Below, piece by piece: positions 14,434 through 14,735 of a stretch of DNA of 14,735 nt. The number at the start of each line of letters is the position of its first letter. The first letter of the stretch is position 1. Location of the stretch: positions 1 through 14,735 of the forward strand of contig CAJUBY010000044.1 in NCBI GenBank assembly GCA_910585055.1, read 5' to 3'. Both the position numbers and the translations under genes were made by a program. This stretch comes from an uncultured Christensenella sp. GTDB taxonomy: Bacteria > Bacillota > Clostridia > Christensenellales > Pumilibacteraceae. The notes below the pieces were generated by a model, which saw only the letters and a program-made list of their open reading frames with translations, was not told where the DNA came from and searched no databases.

Positions 14434-14735
14434 TTAAATCGATTGTACGTCCTCGTCGGGATCGGCAGAGAAATCTTCCATCGACACCGCGCGCTCCACG
14501 GGATAAATGCTCCTGTACTTTTTAACGCCCGTACCGGCAGGGATAAGCTTACCGATTATAACGTTTTCCTTAAGACCGATAAGCGGATCGACCTTGCTCT
14601 TTATCGCTGCCTCGGTAAGGACGCGCGCCGTTTCCTGGAACGACGCCGCGGACAGGAAACTGTCCGTAGCGAGCGCCGCCTTTGTAATACCGAGCAAAGT
14701 ATGCTTTGCGATACCCGGTCTGCCGTAGTTTTCTA
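14434..14735 (-). CDS. rpoC: RNA polymerase beta' subunit, C-terminal end (5' part off window)
   Basis: About 99 codons plus a stop are visible. They contain the near-invariant C-terminal block of bacterial RpoC: LLGITKAALATDSFLSAASF, then QETARVLTEAA, DPLIGLKENVIIGKLIPAGTG and the short acidic tail ending DEDVQSI. This part of beta' lies near the omega-binding region and the clamp base. The frame is open to the right edge (…ENYGRPGIAKHT), so the gene continues beyond the window. It is the distal end of a presumed rpoBC operon, closed by the terminator just downstream. Confidence 0.97.
   Translation of the reverse strand, partial: ENYGRPGIAKHTLLGITKAALATDSFLSAASFQETARVLTEAAIKSKVDPLIGLKENVIIGKLIPAGTGVKKYRSIYPVERAVSMEDFSADPDEDVQSI

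Noticed and set aside
1..14735. CRISPR array, insertion sequence, phage or tRNA genes.
   Set aside because: No regularly spaced direct repeats, transposase, integrase or cloverleaf signatures were seen on either strand.

Overview
The window looks like a chromosomal segment of a Gram-positive-type bacterium, most likely an uncultured member of the Clostridia (Bacillota). The basis is the RpoC C-terminus, the TilS/RsmI sequence style, strong Shine-Dalgarno sites, two perfect vegetative (SigA-type) promoters and a very large secreted beta-repeat protein. The placement is an inference; no rRNA or species marker is present. Every gene I can support lies on the minus strand. The reading frames fit the standard bacterial code.

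Layout in the direction of transcription (right to left): (1) the last ~99 codons of rpoC, ending at 14434 and followed by a strong intrinsic terminator; (2) a tight three-gene operon for translation-machinery modification, tilS - trmN6-like methyltransferase - rsmI, with 7-bp and 1-bp overlaps. It is driven by a perfect TTGACA-17-TATAAT promoter placed so that the tilS GTG start falls at about +1, suggesting a leaderless mRNA; (3) a ~305-bp AT-rich intergenic region with a second perfect TTGACA-17-TATAAT promoter, palindromic repeats around the -35 box and a ~188-nt structured 5' leader; (4) one uninterrupted reading frame from 11200 off the left edge, at least 3733 codons long.

The giant gene encodes an exported protein: Sec signal peptide, ~650 residues of Ig-like beta-rich N-terminal region, then more than 3000 residues of divergent MBG/YDG-type repeats. 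Its C-terminus, where an anchor (LPXTG, SLH or other) would be expected, lies outside the window. It is probably a surface fibre or adhesin. The tRNA/rRNA modification operon and the giant gene appear to be separate transcription units that merely share strand. I see no mobile elements, CRISPR arrays, tRNA or rRNA genes. The long plus-strand frames are antisense shadows of the giant gene and of tilS.
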